A DNA stretch of 64,000 nucleotides from Polynucleobacter sp. UB-Piko-W3 (GCF_018881635.1 NZ_JACVPY010000002.1:1629795-1693794), one strand, 5' to 3'. Shown: positions 9,850-18,574, counted from the stretch's first letter. Translations and numbers: made by a program. The notes: generated from the letters alone by a model not told the origin.

Positions 9850-11484
9850 ATTACCATCGATACCACTACCTCCAGCACTCCAGCAGCAGAAGTATTAAGA
9901 CGCCGCAGCTTTGCCATCATTTCTCACCCAGATGCTGGCAAGACCACGCTCACTGAAAAATTATTACTTTACGCTGGTGCAATCCAAATTGCTGGTAGCG
10001 TTAAAGCCCGCAAAGCAAGTCGGCACGCAACCTCTGACTGGATGGAAATTGAGAAGCAGCGCGGTATCTCTGTCGCAAGCTCTGTGATGCAGATGGAATA
10101 CCGTGACTGCATCATCAATCTACTTGATACCCCAGGCCACCAAGATTTTTCTGAAGATACTTACCGCGTTTTAACAGCAGTAGATTCTGCCTTGATGGTG
10201 ATTGATGCGGCCAATGGTGTCGAATCACAAACCTTGCGCCTACTTGAAGTCTGTCGTGCTCGCAACACGCCTATTGTCACCTTCATTAATAAGATGGATC
10301 GCGAAGTAAAGCCTCCCATGGAATTAATAGACGAAATTGAGACTGCTCTTGGGATCGAGGTTGTACCCTTTACCTGGCCAGTAGGCATGGGTAAATCTTT
10401 TGCAGGCGTCATTGATATCGCCAATATGCGCATGCGTATGTTCAAAGCAGGTGAAGATCGCGTTACTGAAGACTCTCATGCTGTAATTGACGTAAATGAT
10501 CCAGCACTTAAAGAACGTCTAGGCTCCGATCTAGAAAGCGCCTTGGCAGAAGTAGCGCTGATTAAAGAAGCTATGCCTGCGTTTGATCGCGAAGCCTTCC
10601 TAGCAGGCCGCCAGTCCCCAGTATTTTTTGGCTCAGCTATTAATAATTTTGGCGTGCGAGAAATCTTAAATACGCTAGTTGAACTTGCGCCATCACCGGG
10701 ATCACGTAAAGCGCTTCAACGAGAAGTCAGTCCTGCTGAAAATAAATTCTCTGCCGTAGTTTTTAAGATTCAAGCCAATATGGACCCAGCACATCGTGAC
10801 CGCGTAGCATTTTTACGTATCTGTTCAGGGCATTTTCAGCGCGGTATGAAATTAAAGATTTGTCGTAATAACAAAGAAGTACGCACCAACAATGCATTAT
10901 CTTTTCTTTCGCAAAGACGTGATATTTTGGACGAAGCATTTCCGGGCGACATTATTGGCCTACCGAATCATGGATTGCTGCGCTTGGGTGACACACTTAC
11001 TGAAGGTGAGCAGCTGCAATTTACTGGTCTGCCGTTTTTTGCCCCTGAAATTTTTCGCATGGTTGAATCCGCAGATCCCTTGCGCTCCAAGCAGCTCAGA
11101 ACTGGTCTCATGCAACTTGGCGAAGAAGGTGCTATTCAGGTCTTCCGCCCCATGGCTGGCGGAATAATGCTCCTGGGGGCTTTTGGTCAGCTGCAATTTG
11201 AGGTTGTAAGCCATCGACTACAAACCGAATATGGCGCTGAAGTGCGCCTGCTGCCTGCGCGCTATAACTTAGCTCGATGGGTGAGCTCAGATGATCCTGT
11301 TGCTTTGAAAAAATTTACTCAAGAAAATATTCATCGCATGGCAGAGGACATTGTAGGTGCATCGGTTTTCCTCGCCTCCCATAAGTCAGAGCTTGATGTA
11401 GCTCAACAACGTTGGGAATCTATTCAATTCCACGCTCTAAGAGAACACGCCGGCCTAATTTATCAATCTGATTTAGCTGGTTAA
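9850..11484 (+). CDS. prfC: Peptide chain release factor 3, apparently without an ATG/GTG/TTG start
   Basis: RF3 is a translational GTPase that recycles RF1/RF2. The reading frame contains all G motifs: SHPDAGKTT at 9922-9948, the switch region RGISVASSV, DTPGHQDF and NKMDRE, then EF-G-like domains II-III. The first in-frame ATG (10042) lies after the GKT P-loop, so it cannot be the true start. In-frame TAG at 9832 closes the frame upstream, and no ATG, GTG or TTG occurs between it and the P-loop. ATT (9850) or ATC (9856) is the likely start, giving about 542-544 residues against 529 in E. coli. A TATAAT-like box lies at 9815-9820. A sequencing error is the alternative. Confidence 0.85.
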   Translation: MTIDTTTSSTPAAEVLRRRSFAIISHPDAGKTTLTEKLLLYAGAIQIAGSVKARKASRHATSDWMEIEKQRGISVASSVMQMEYRDCIINLLDTPGHQDFSEDTYRVLTAVDSALMVIDAANGVESQTLRLLEVCRARNTPIVTFINKMDREVKPPMELIDEIETALGIEVVPFTWPVGMGKSFAGVIDIANMRMRMFKAGEDRVTEDSHAVIDVNDPALKERLGSDLESALAEVALIKEAMPAFDREAFLAGRQSPVFFGSAINNFGVREILNTLVELAPSPGSRKALQREVSPAENKFSAVVFKIQANMDPAHRDRVAFLRICSGHFQRGMKLKICRNNKEVRTNNALSFLSQRRDILDEAFPGDIIGLPNHGLLRLGDTLTEGEQLQFTGLPFFAPEIFRMVESADPLRSKQLRTGLMQLGEEGAIQVFRPMAGGIMLLGAFGQLQFEVVSHRLQTEYGAEVRLLPARYNLARWVSSDDPVALKKFTQENIHRMAEDIVGASVFLASHKSELDVAQQRWESIQFHALREHAGLIYQSDLAG

Positions 11485-11730
11485 TTATTTGCTTTTGCTC
11501 TGCGGTAACTTACAGTCAAAAACTGCAACCAATTGTGTATCACTATTTCTAAAAGATGCAATTTTGCCGTATTGCGCACAATAGTCGCTTGCCTTCTGAG
11601 TTAATTGCCCAATAGACTCGCCGCTACTATTCAAAAAAGTAACATGATTTGCATCAGATGCATCTGTATAGACTGCTGCACAAGCGCTCAAAAGAGCCAA
11701 ACAAAATACTCCGGAAACATAGATCTTCAT
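11485..11730 (-). CDS. Small putative lipoprotein
   Basis: 81 residues from the ATG at 11730, which has GAGG about ten bases upstream. The N-terminus MKIYVSGVFCLALLSACAAV has a charged start, a hydrophobic core and a lipobox LLSAC, predicting lipidation at that cysteine. The remaining domain has two further cysteines (SDYCAQYG and FDCKL). I do not recognise the family. The gene converges on prfC with no spacer: its stop abuts the prfC stop. Confidence 0.7.
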   Translation of the reverse strand: MKIYVSGVFCLALLSACAAVYTDASDANHVTFLNSSGESIGQLTQKASDYCAQYGKIASFRNSDTQLVAVFDCKLPQSKSK

Positions 11731-11755
11731 ACAAAGCATTCCTCATTATTCACTA

Positions 11756-11986
11756 CTAGCTGGACTTAATCTTCTTAACAATTTCTTCAGTTAGATTGCT
11801 AGCAAGCGGCCTATAAACCAAAATGCAAACAATAGCGACAGGATAGGCTATCGACCAAACTTCTATCCATGCAAAAAAGAAGTTGGCTGTAGGCCCATCA
11901 CGTACGAATGTGGTTACAAAAGTGATGCTTGAAGACATCAGAAAACCCATCACCAGAGAGAAGATGACATTTGGAAGATTAATCAT
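11756..11986 (-). CDS. DUF2798-like small membrane protein
   Basis: 76 residues with two hydrophobic helices: VIFSLVMGFLMSSSITFVTTF and WIEVWSIAYPVAIVCILVYRPL. The pattern of a short loop followed by W-x3-W-x3-YPVA resembles DUF2798, a family of unknown function. It lies upstream of the small lipoprotein on the same strand. Confidence 0.7.
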   Translation of the reverse strand: MINLPNVIFSLVMGFLMSSSITFVTTFVRDGPTANFFFAWIEVWSIAYPVAIVCILVYRPLASNLTEEIVKKIKSS

Positions 11987-12113
11987 GCCTTAATCATAGC
12001 GCCTGAACTTTTAAGCTGTTATTCTGAACTGTGATCACTATTGTGCGCCCTAGATAGGGGGATCTCTTGAGCATCCCTCTTGAATTCATCATTTCATCAA
12101 TCTAGGAAAACTC

Positions 12114-12296
12114 ATGGCTGCAGGCCAAAACCAAAGAAATAGAAAAAACGACCCCATGCTCACCAAAACAGGCAAACCACGTCTTGGGCCATTAAACGCT
12201 ACTCAGCTCAATAAATTGCTGGAGGCTAGCAACAAGCCAAAAGAGAAAAGCAAGATCTTGCGAGCAATTCAGAAACAAGCCGTTGTTGCTGTATAA
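12114..12296 (+). CDS. Small basic protein of unknown function
   Basis: 60 residues, rich in Lys, Gln and Asn and without hydrophobic segments (MAAGQNQRNRKNDPMLTKTGKPRLGPLN...). The composition suggests nucleic-acid or ribosome contact, but that is a guess. It has a clear hairpin terminator seven bases after its stop, which supports a real, separately transcribed gene. Confidence 0.6.
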   Translation: MAAGQNQRNRKNDPMLTKTGKPRLGPLNATQLNKLLEASNKPKEKSKILRAIQKQAVVAV

Positions 12297-12302
12297 ATAC
12301 CA

Positions 12303-12327
12303 AGCCCCGAAATATCGGGGCTTTTTT
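12303..12327. terminator. Hairpin terminator
   Basis: GCCCCGA/TCGGGGC stem with an AAT-like loop and a run of six T on the right, placed just after the small basic protein gene and before the convergent EamA gene. Confidence 0.85.
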
Positions 12328-12347
12328 AATTGGGGATCAAAAAGCAT

Positions 12348-13220
12348 TTAAGCCCTCTTGACCAACATCCTCTTTCCTAAGACAACAGTGTAGACCACCA
12401 AGAAGGCGAAAACTAAATTCATGATTGTGAGCGAATCACCAAGCAAAATACTTGCCACTACAAGAGTGCAGAATGGTTGTGTTAACTGAACTTGACTCAC
12501 CCGCGCAATCCCACCAACAGCAAGCCCTTCGTACCAGAAGAAGAAGCCAATAAACATCGAAAATAGGCTTAAGTATAGAAAACAAGACCAGGCTGTAGGG
12601 CCCGCATAAATGTACTGCGTGTTAAATGTGACATAGCTCATCACGATATTGACCGGCAGCGAAATCACAAGCGCCCAAGAAATGACAGAGCGTGGATTCA
12701 TCTTTCTGGATAGCTCTCCACCCTCTACATATCCGACACAAGCACAAATACCCCCGACCACTAATAGCCCATCTATGTAGGTGAAGTCTCCGGAGCTTTT
12801 GAGTAAGGCATAAACTACCACCAACCCTGCTCCCAATAAAGAAACAAGCCAAAAACCGAGGGAAGGTCTTTCTTTAAAACGAATTACGCCAATGACTGTT
12901 GAAGCCAAGGGCATCATGCCCAAAATAACCGCACCATGGGAAGAAGATCCTTCGACCATGGCGATGGTCGTAAAAATTGGGAAGCCGAAAATTACCCCAA
13001 GAGCAATTACTACAAACTTAGCAAAATCAGCCTTAGATGGCATGATTTCCTTTTTATATAGCAGATAGGCCAAAGCAACCGAACCTGCAAGCGTAGCCCT
13101 CCCAAATGCAATGAAGTATGGGTCAAAGCTCAAAACTGCAATCTTGCTGACTGGCAAAGTCAAACTAAAAATCAGAATGCCAATAAAGCCAATCAGCATC
13201 CCCTTGGTTTCTTTATTCAC
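12348..13220 (-). CDS. EamA/DMT-family transporter
   Basis: 290 residues with about ten membrane helices in two EamA repeats (first repeat starting GMLIGFIGILIFSLTLPVSKIAVL; second starting around GDFTYIDGLLVVGGICACVGYVEGGELS). Members export amino acids or other small metabolites; the substrate cannot be read from the sequence. It converges on the small basic protein gene and is read away from the histidine phosphatase gene at 13295. Confidence 0.88.
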   Translation of the reverse strand: MNKETKGMLIGFIGILIFSLTLPVSKIAVLSFDPYFIAFGRATLAGSVALAYLLYKKEIMPSKADFAKFVVIALGVIFGFPIFTTIAMVEGSSSHGAVILGMMPLASTVIGVIRFKERPSLGFWLVSLLGAGLVVVYALLKSSGDFTYIDGLLVVGGICACVGYVEGGELSRKMNPRSVISWALVISLPVNIVMSYVTFNTQYIYAGPTAWSCFLYLSLFSMFIGFFFWYEGLAVGGIARVSQVQLTQPFCTLVVASILLGDSLTIMNLVFAFLVVYTVVLGKRMLVKRA

Positions 13221-13294
13221 TATCGACCTTTATCTATAAAAGTCATTGTATTGGCAAAGCCATGGCACCGATCATTAGCCCTTATGATTACTAA

Positions 13295-13939
13295 ATGACT
13301 ACAACTCGCTTTTGCTTAGTGCGCCACGGAGAAACAGATTGGAATGCTGAAAGCCGCCTACAAGGCTATACCGATATTCCTCTAAATGCCCGTGGGTTAG
13401 CTCAAGCAGCTCAGATGGCCAAAGCCCTTCAGAAAGCCCATTTTCAATTTGATGTTCTCTACACCAGTGATTTGCAAAGAGCAAAACAAACTGCGCAAGC
13501 GATTGAACGCTTATATGCTGTTTCTGCCACTAGCCACAGCTTACTGAGAGAGCGTCATCTTGGCGTCCTTCAAGGGCTTACTACTAGTGAGGCGCCGCTT
13601 CTAGAGCCAGAGCTCTGGCAAGCACACCTGAGCAGAGATATTCATCAAGAATTACGGGGTGGCGAAAGTATTTTGCAATTTGCAAATCGCATCAAAACTG
13701 CGCTTAAAGAAATTCAAGAAAAATATACCGGTAAAACGATTTTGATAGTGAGTCATGGAGGCGCCCTGGAGATGATGTATCGAATGGCGAGTAGTCAAGC
13801 GCTCGATGCGCAGAGAGTCATCACAGTCCCAAATGCATCGCTAAACTGGATTAGTTGCGATGGCCCCAACTGGAAAGTCGACAGCTGGGCAGATACAAGT
13901 CATCTAGATGGATTGGCTTTAGATAATTTAGATCTTTAG
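13295..13939 (+). CDS. Histidine phosphatase family protein (GpmB-like)
   Basis: 214 residues. The phosphohistidine motif is in CLVRHGETDWNAESRLQGYTDIPLN (RHG near residue 10), with the second catalytic histidine in ILIVSHGGALEMMYR (near 154) and the acid residue in LLRERHLGVLQG. Fold-type 2,3-bisphosphoglycerate mutase or broad-range phosphatase; a role in cobalamin synthesis (CobC) cannot be excluded but no cob genes are near. It is followed closely by a MipA-like gene. Confidence 0.88.
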   Translation: MTTTRFCLVRHGETDWNAESRLQGYTDIPLNARGLAQAAQMAKALQKAHFQFDVLYTSDLQRAKQTAQAIERLYAVSATSHSLLRERHLGVLQGLTTSEAPLLEPELWQAHLSRDIHQELRGGESILQFANRIKTALKEIQEKYTGKTILIVSHGGALEMMYRMASSQALDAQRVITVPNASLNWISCDGPNWKVDSWADTSHLDGLALDNLDL

Positions 13940-13973
13940 GCCTTATATGTAAGTTAATGGCATAAAATGAGGT

Positions 13974-14744
13974 ATGAAGCTCCTTCTAAAGGCGCTACCC
14001 CATCTTCTCATTGCACTCCTATTGACGCCTCTGCATGCAATGGGTGATGTACCAAATAGTCTACCCGATCATATTGTTGGCGATATTGGCGTGGCGGTAT
14101 ACACCTCAAACCTGCATATTGGAGCCGAGGGCACTCAATCTCTTATTCTCCCCTACGCTTTTTTTGATTACCAGCGCTTTTTTGTGCGTATTGATGAAGT
14201 TGGTATTAAAACTTTCAAAATGGGTTATGGCTACCTTGAGGTCATTGGAAAAATTAATTTAGATTCTTATAAAGTAAAGTCGCCATTTAATGGTGCATCT
14301 ATTAATCGTAGTGATCCCATACCTCTTGGCCTAGGTACTTTTCAAGAAACTCCGATTGGTGGATTTTTTGTAAACGCCTATCATGACTTCGGAAAATCTA
14401 AAGGAGCGCTTTATGAGCTCCTTTATTTTGCAGAACTAGAAACTTATCAGAAGATCGTTGTTTACCCTCAAGTAGGAGTAGAGCGGCAATCCAATCAATA
14501 CGCCAATTACTACTACGGCATTAACCCTGGAGAATCACAGCTCACGGGCTATAGTGCGTACTCAGTGCCAGCAACCAACAACCTACTGGCAGGCATTATG
14601 GTGGAGATTCCTGTGATCGATAGCTGGTATATCAATGTCTATGGCAAACGCAAGTGGATGGGCAATGGCATTAACAACAGCCCCGTGGTGAATCGCTCAT
14701 TCCAAGACAATCTTTTTGTAGCGCTAGCCTATCGCTTTAAGTAA
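13974..14744 (+). CDS. MipA/OmpV family outer-membrane protein
   Basis: 256 residues with a signal peptide (MKLLLKALPHLLIALLLTPLHA) and alternating beta-strand sequence ending in aromatic residues (FVALAYRFK), typical of an outer-membrane barrel. Features such as GDIGVAVYTSNLHIG and VYGKRKWMGNG match the MipA/OmpV family, which includes scaffolds for murein enzymes and porin-like proteins. The actual role here is not determined. A bidirectional hairpin follows. Confidence 0.8.
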   Translation: MKLLLKALPHLLIALLLTPLHAMGDVPNSLPDHIVGDIGVAVYTSNLHIGAEGTQSLILPYAFFDYQRFFVRIDEVGIKTFKMGYGYLEVIGKINLDSYKVKSPFNGASINRSDPIPLGLGTFQETPIGGFFVNAYHDFGKSKGALYELLYFAELETYQKIVVYPQVGVERQSNQYANYYYGINPGESQLTGYSAYSVPATNNLLAGIMVEIPVIDSWYINVYGKRKWMGNGINNSPVVNRSFQDNLFVALAYRFK

Positions 14745-14754
14745 GGCTTGCATC

Positions 14755-14780
14755 AATAAGCCACCTGCTGGTGGCTTATT
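14755..14780. terminator. Bidirectional hairpin terminator
   Basis: Stem AATAAGCCACC/GGTGGCTTATT with loop TGCT, between the convergent MipA-like gene and the 63-residue gene under the glycine riboswitch; A-rich and T-rich sides let it work in both directions. Confidence 0.8.
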
Positions 14781-14789
14781 TGCACCATA

Positions 14790-14981
14790 TCACTTGGCTG
14801 GGTGTCCTTTATTCTGCTCTGAGGCGCAGAAATCAACAATCACGTCTGCAAAGTTTAAATAACGAGAATTACTCTTTCTAAATTCATCAATTTCTGCAGC
14901 AAGTGGAGACGCTCCGGCCTTCAATCCTACATCCTCATATCCAGGGTGATATGGCGCTTCTTCAACAAATTTGTTTGGCAT
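14790..14981 (-). CDS. Small unknown protein downstream of a glycine riboswitch
   Basis: 63 residues (MPNKFVEEAPYHPGYEDVGL...), hydrophilic, with one cysteine, no signal peptide and no membrane helix; I do not recognise it. GAGG lies eight bases before the ATG. It is the only convincing gene between the tandem glycine riboswitch (15152-15345, same strand) and the terminator at 14755-14780, so it is the apparent regulatory target. Confidence 0.6.
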   Translation of the reverse strand: MPNKFVEEAPYHPGYEDVGLKAGASPLAAEIDEFRKSNSRYLNFADVIVDFCASEQNKGHPAK

Positions 14982-15151
14982 ACATTAACCTCATCTAGTT
15001 TGCGCTCAAAAGCGGTATCGCTATTAAGCAATATAAAAGGGGATCCGCATCGGCAGACCAAGAAATTTACTAATGAATTATTGACATAGGTTTTGCATAA
15101 AAGCTCTCCCAAAAACGGTCCACCGGTCACATAGCAGCGCTATGCGGATGG

Positions 15152-15345
15152 ATGCCGCTCCCCCTGTCCTTGATACCTGAGAGATTCACCCTAAGCCTAG
15201 CTTAGGGCTTGCTCCTTCGGCGCACCAAAAATGGTGACTCTCCAGACGGCTATTAAGCATAAGCAGTACCTTCCTGTGGGATACCTGAGCGTTCATGGGA
15301 GTTTGCGCCTTCGGTGGAGGGTTACCCCTCACTCTCCTGCTTACA
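15152..15345 (-). promoter_or_regulatory. Tandem glycine riboswitch (two aptamers)
   Basis: Read on the minus strand, the first aptamer (about 15345-15270) contains GGAGAG, CCGAAGGCGCAAAC and GCTCAGGTA, and the second (about 15250-15152) contains GGAGAG, GCCGAAGGAGCAAGC and CTCTCAGGTATCAAGGACAG. This is the conserved core of the gcvT-type glycine aptamer in its usual tandem arrangement. After it come a CATAGC/GCTATG hairpin (15131-15145 region) and a T-run, a possible expression platform. Glycine riboswitches usually turn on glycine cleavage or transport genes; neither is found downstream here. Confidence 0.88.
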
Positions 15346-15348
15346 AAA

Positions 15349-15354
15349 ATTATA
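15349..15354 (-). promoter_or_regulatory. -10 element of the glycine riboswitch promoter
   Basis: TATAAT on the minus strand, placed so that transcription would begin at about 15342, exactly at the 5' edge of the first aptamer. A weak -35 (TAGACC or GACCTC) is 17-19 bases upstream. This lies after the stop of the TSUP gene, so the riboswitch has its own promoter. Confidence 0.65.
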
Positions 15355-15398
15355 TCCTCACACTTTAGCTTGAGGTCTAATTATTTATGACAGTTGCT

Positions 15399-16139
15399 TT
15401 AAAAAGACATCGCTAAGATCGATGCCCCCGAGATCAGCATAACCAGCTCCATCAGCAATAAAAACTTCTTTTCTGGCAGGGCTAAAACAATTTTTTTAGA
15501 AAAAATTGAGCCGACTAAGACGCAGCTGCCAATCAATAGGCCCTGAATCATTGCCGTAGCATTTAAAAACCCCAGCTGATGAAAAGTAATGCCCTTGGTA
15601 AATAGAATGGAGAGAGTACTGGCGGCCTCGGTACCTAGAAAGGCGCCCTTGCTTAAACCAAACGCCAAGAAGAATGGGGTATTAATAGCGCCCGTTGTCG
15701 CCACTATGCCAGTCAGATAACCAATGCCTGCGCCTACTAAACTCATTTGCCACAGCTTAAGGTAAAAATTCTGTTGGCGCATCCATCTGCGAATTGGAAT
15801 CAGCAGAATGAGAAAGAGGCCAAGGGTAATTTCAACAAGTCGATCATCCAGGCTAACTAAAGTGTTCACACCCAATATCACTGCAGGTATTGCAGTGATG
15901 CTATAAACAAAACATACTTTCCAGTTGATGACACTCCACCATAAAAAAATGCGTGAGAGATTTGCGACTGTAGCAACTATCGCAATGACTGGAATTGCTT
16001 GAATGGGCCCATAAAAATAGACTAAGGCTGGCATGAGGATGATCGTAGTACCAAAACCTATCACCCCACCTAAAACTCCAGCCCCCAGACCTAGGAAGCC
16101 CAATACTAGGGCCTGAAGCAGTAGCTCTTGAACAGTCAT
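15399..16139 (-). CDS. TSUP-family (TauE/SafE) membrane permease
   Basis: 246 residues, about eight membrane helices, with the TSUP repeat start LGFLGLGAGVLGGVIGFGTTIILMPAL and the second-half GAGIGYLTGIVATTGAINTPFFLAFGL. The family exports sulfite, sulfoacetate or related organic anions; the substrate here is unknown. It ends 45 bases before the -10 box of the glycine riboswitch on the same strand, so it may share some read-through. Confidence 0.88.
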   Translation of the reverse strand: MTVQELLLQALVLGFLGLGAGVLGGVIGFGTTIILMPALVYFYGPIQAIPVIAIVATVANLSRIFLWWSVINWKVCFVYSITAIPAVILGVNTLVSLDDRLVEITLGLFLILLIPIRRWMRQQNFYLKLWQMSLVGAGIGYLTGIVATTGAINTPFFLAFGLSKGAFLGTEAASTLSILFTKGITFHQLGFLNATAMIQGLLIGSCVLVGSIFSKKIVLALPEKKFLLLMELVMLISGASILAMSF

Positions 16140-16199
16140 GTATCTATATGACTTGAGAAACTAAGAAAGCATCTCGCTAATCTCATTTTAAAAAACTCT

Positions 16200-17501
16200 T
16201 CAGTTTTTAGGACAAGCATTGGCTAGCGCTTTTCCAGCCATGCGATCTTTTACCCAAGGCAAATACAGGGGCGCGGCGGTACCTGGCGTAGAAAAGTGGG
16301 TTTGCTCTCCTGGTAATTGAACTCTGCTAATGTTGCCGCCCAACTTGCACATCTGCTTTTGATAGAGCTCGCCCATCACAGGAGGCACAACCGTATCTTT
16401 CGTACCCCAATAAATAACAACAGGGGCCACCGGCTTGACTGGATCAACGCTTCCCTTCAAAAATGCTTGCGCCCATGCCAGAGTATTTTGCGCCTTTGGC
16501 TTTAAAAGATTTTTATATCCAGCCCCATAGGCATAGTTCAAAGTATCGGCTGATGCATGGAGGCATTTATTAGAGTAAATTTTGTCGATCACTTTTGCGC
16601 CATCATCTGTTAACAAATCGATTAACTTGAGATTAGGAAATGCGGCCTGAGTACCCCATAGAGTCATTGAAAAATGCGCAAAGTTAAATACATTGTCAGA
16701 AAAGCTAGCACTTAACTCGCTGATCATTTTTTCTGATATTGCTTGATCAAGTTTAGCGCCAGGCATTGTTACCGCAACATCATAAGGGGCCAAGGCTACA
16801 AAACCTACTGGCTCGATATCATCAAATGCAGTCCTCTTTTTGGAAATGTAATCTGGCATGCTGGCAGCTGCAATCGCAGTTCCACCGCCCTGTGACCAGC
16901 CATAAATAAATGCCTTCTTACCGGCGCCGGTTTCTTGCATTGAACCAACTGCTCTAATAGAATCAATCGTATCTTTTGCTTGCGTATTAGCTACTGCGTA
17001 TTGATGCTTGCCACCACCACCTAGGCCCTGATAGTCAGTGCCAACCACTACATAACTCTCTTTAATAAAAGCCTCTAGGCTTGGAAGCCCGTAGTCTGAC
17101 CACGAGTTTCCATCCAATAAGAAATATTGATTTAAAGAAACGGCGGGATTGGTCAGCTGAGATGGGCCACAGCTTTGCGCAGTTCCCGTGGTTCCATGTG
17201 CCCATGCCATGACGGGCCTACCTTCAGCAGGAGCTTTCGCAGTTGTAGCAACGACTAAAGCAGTGGCAATCGTTTTCCTGTCGCCCACATCTGAAGAAAT
17301 ATAAGCGATACGCCATGCCTGAGCACCGGGCACTGCGGTGGATATTTGCTCTTTTTTAATAACTTGCCCCAACTTACCATCTGGGCTCATTTTGCTTACA
17401 GCTTGGTAGAAAGGAGGGATGGAAGGTTCAGCGTAGACAATGCCAAAATTTAGACTAAGGAAAATAGACAAAACAGCGGCTTTGCATAAGACTTTTTTCA
17501 T
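16200..17501 (-). CDS. Secreted lipase-family alpha/beta hydrolase
   Basis: 433 residues with a signal peptide (MKKVLCKAAVLSIFLSLNFGIVYA). The nucleophile elbow is GWSQGGG (serine near residue 204), preceded by the oxyanion-side VMAWAHGTTGTAQSCGPS; a later GTKDTVVPP and EQTHFST supply the likely Asp and His. The layout matches the secretory lipase family (LIP type) found in fungi and soil bacteria. Substrate esters are unknown. It lies 12 bases downstream of a TPR protein gene. Confidence 0.85.
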   Translation of the reverse strand: MKKVLCKAAVLSIFLSLNFGIVYAEPSIPPFYQAVSKMSPDGKLGQVIKKEQISTAVPGAQAWRIAYISSDVGDRKTIATALVVATTAKAPAEGRPVMAWAHGTTGTAQSCGPSQLTNPAVSLNQYFLLDGNSWSDYGLPSLEAFIKESYVVVGTDYQGLGGGGKHQYAVANTQAKDTIDSIRAVGSMQETGAGKKAFIYGWSQGGGTAIAAASMPDYISKKRTAFDDIEPVGFVALAPYDVAVTMPGAKLDQAISEKMISELSASFSDNVFNFAHFSMTLWGTQAAFPNLKLIDLLTDDGAKVIDKIYSNKCLHASADTLNYAYGAGYKNLLKPKAQNTLAWAQAFLKGSVDPVKPVAPVVIYWGTKDTVVPPVMGELYQKQMCKLGGNISRVQLPGEQTHFSTPGTAAPLYLPWVKDRMAGKALANACPKN

Positions 17502-17512
17502 TCTGGATACCT

Positions 17513-17959
17513 CTACTTTTTAGACTTATATTTTTGTATGGCGCCTTTTAAATCGGAATATTCCTCACATCCAAAAGTACAGACTTTATCTAATCTCGCC
17601 AATAGCGCCTCAGCTCCCGGCAAATCATTATTAATCAACTTAAGCTTGCCATAGTACTCAAGAGCGCCTCGATGCTCAGGGTCTATTTTCAATGCAGCTT
17701 GATAATATTTTTCAGCGCCCACCAGGTCAGGCGGTTGTTTTTTACGAAGGCTGTAACCTAACAAATTATTCCAATCTGCAGAACTTGTTTCGTTAGCTGC
17801 CTGTAATTGTTTGATAGCCTGTTCGTATTTTTCTGACTTAACACTTGTCCTTGCTTCAGTCAGCCAAACTGGGTCTGACTTAGTAGGTGCAGTATCTGCG
17901 GCCCAAGAAGTTCCTATTAAAGACATGAGTAATAAAAACGTAAAAGATAAATATTTCAT
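17513..17959 (-). CDS. Exported TPR-repeat protein
   Basis: 148 residues from the ATG at 17959, which has TTGGAG six bases upstream. Signal peptide MKYLSFTFLLLMSLIGTSWA, then TPR-like helices (QAIKQLQAANETSSADWNNLLGYSLRKKQPPDLVGAEKYYQAALKIDPEHRGALEYYGKLKL). Two cysteines (VCTFGCEE) near the C-terminus could form a disulfide. TPRs mediate protein contacts. It is probably cotranscribed with the lipase gene after it. Confidence 0.82.
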   Translation of the reverse strand: MKYLSFTFLLLMSLIGTSWAADTAPTKSDPVWLTEARTSVKSEKYEQAIKQLQAANETSSADWNNLLGYSLRKKQPPDLVGAEKYYQAALKIDPEHRGALEYYGKLKLINNDLPGAEALLARLDKVCTFGCEEYSDLKGAIQKYKSKK

Positions 17960-17989
17960 AAAGATCTCCAAGTAAAATTGTCTAATGCC

Positions 17990-18574
17990 CTACAGCTGAG
18001 GACTTAGGTAGATTGTGTGAGAAAGATATTCTCCATTTTTATTCACCCGCACTAAAACCATGTCGCCTACTCCAACGACTTTTCCGGTGAAGGCCTGAAT
18101 ATTCACATGGTGCGTTACTAGAATAATTGGTGTCTTAGATTGCCTGGCTAACTCATTTTTAATGAACGTCTCCAATGCTTTGGTTTGCTTCTTCTCTAGA
18201 CTCATATTATCGAAAAATGACCCTAGTGATGCTTCCGTTTTTACCGGTCCTTTATTGAGCAGATTTGCCGTATCCAAGCACCTACACCATGGGCTACTAA
18301 ACACCTCTGCTTTTTGAATCCCTTGGTTAGCCAACCATGCCCCAATTGCCTTGGCCTGTCTTTTGCCGTAATCACCCAAGTTACGCTGCGTAGAGCACTG
18401 GCCAATGACATACCCAGCAGGATCTCCATAGCCAGGGGCATCGGCATGCCTCATCAGCAAGACATGCTGGCCATCCTGCAAATCACCCGCTAAAGAAGCT
18501 ATCGCTTGCTGGGCAATAAAAAGACTGCCTAGAAGAAAAATACATAGGGAGATTGTTCGATTAAAACGAGTCAT
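17990..18574 (-). CDS. Exported histidine phosphatase family protein
   Basis: 194 residues with a signal peptide (FNRTISLCIFLLGSLFIAQQAIAS). The catalytic motif is VLLMRHADAPGYGDP (RHA) and the second histidine is in IILVTHHVNIQAFTG. It keeps the compact SixA/Ais-like layout rather than a sugar mutase insert. An exported location is inferred from the signal peptide; the substrate is unknown. It leads the TPR-lipase gene run. Confidence 0.83.
   Translation of the reverse strand: MTRFNRTISLCIFLLGSLFIAQQAIASLAGDLQDGQHVLLMRHADAPGYGDPAGYVIGQCSTQRNLGDYGKRQAKAIGAWLANQGIQKAEVFSSPWCRCLDTANLLNKGPVKTEASLGSFFDNMSLEKKQTKALETFIKNELARQSKTPIILVTHHVNIQAFTGKVVGVGDMVLVRVNKNGEYLSHTIYLSPQL

Noticed and set aside
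10042-11484. prfC starting at its first ATG
   Set aside because: This would remove the GTP-binding P-loop, which is intact in frame upstream; a rare start codon or sequence error is more likely.
14927-15130. A 67-codon frame between the glycine riboswitch and the 63-residue gene
   Set aside because: It starts with GTG in the riboswitch trailer without a ribosome site and overlaps the better-supported 63-residue gene in another frame.
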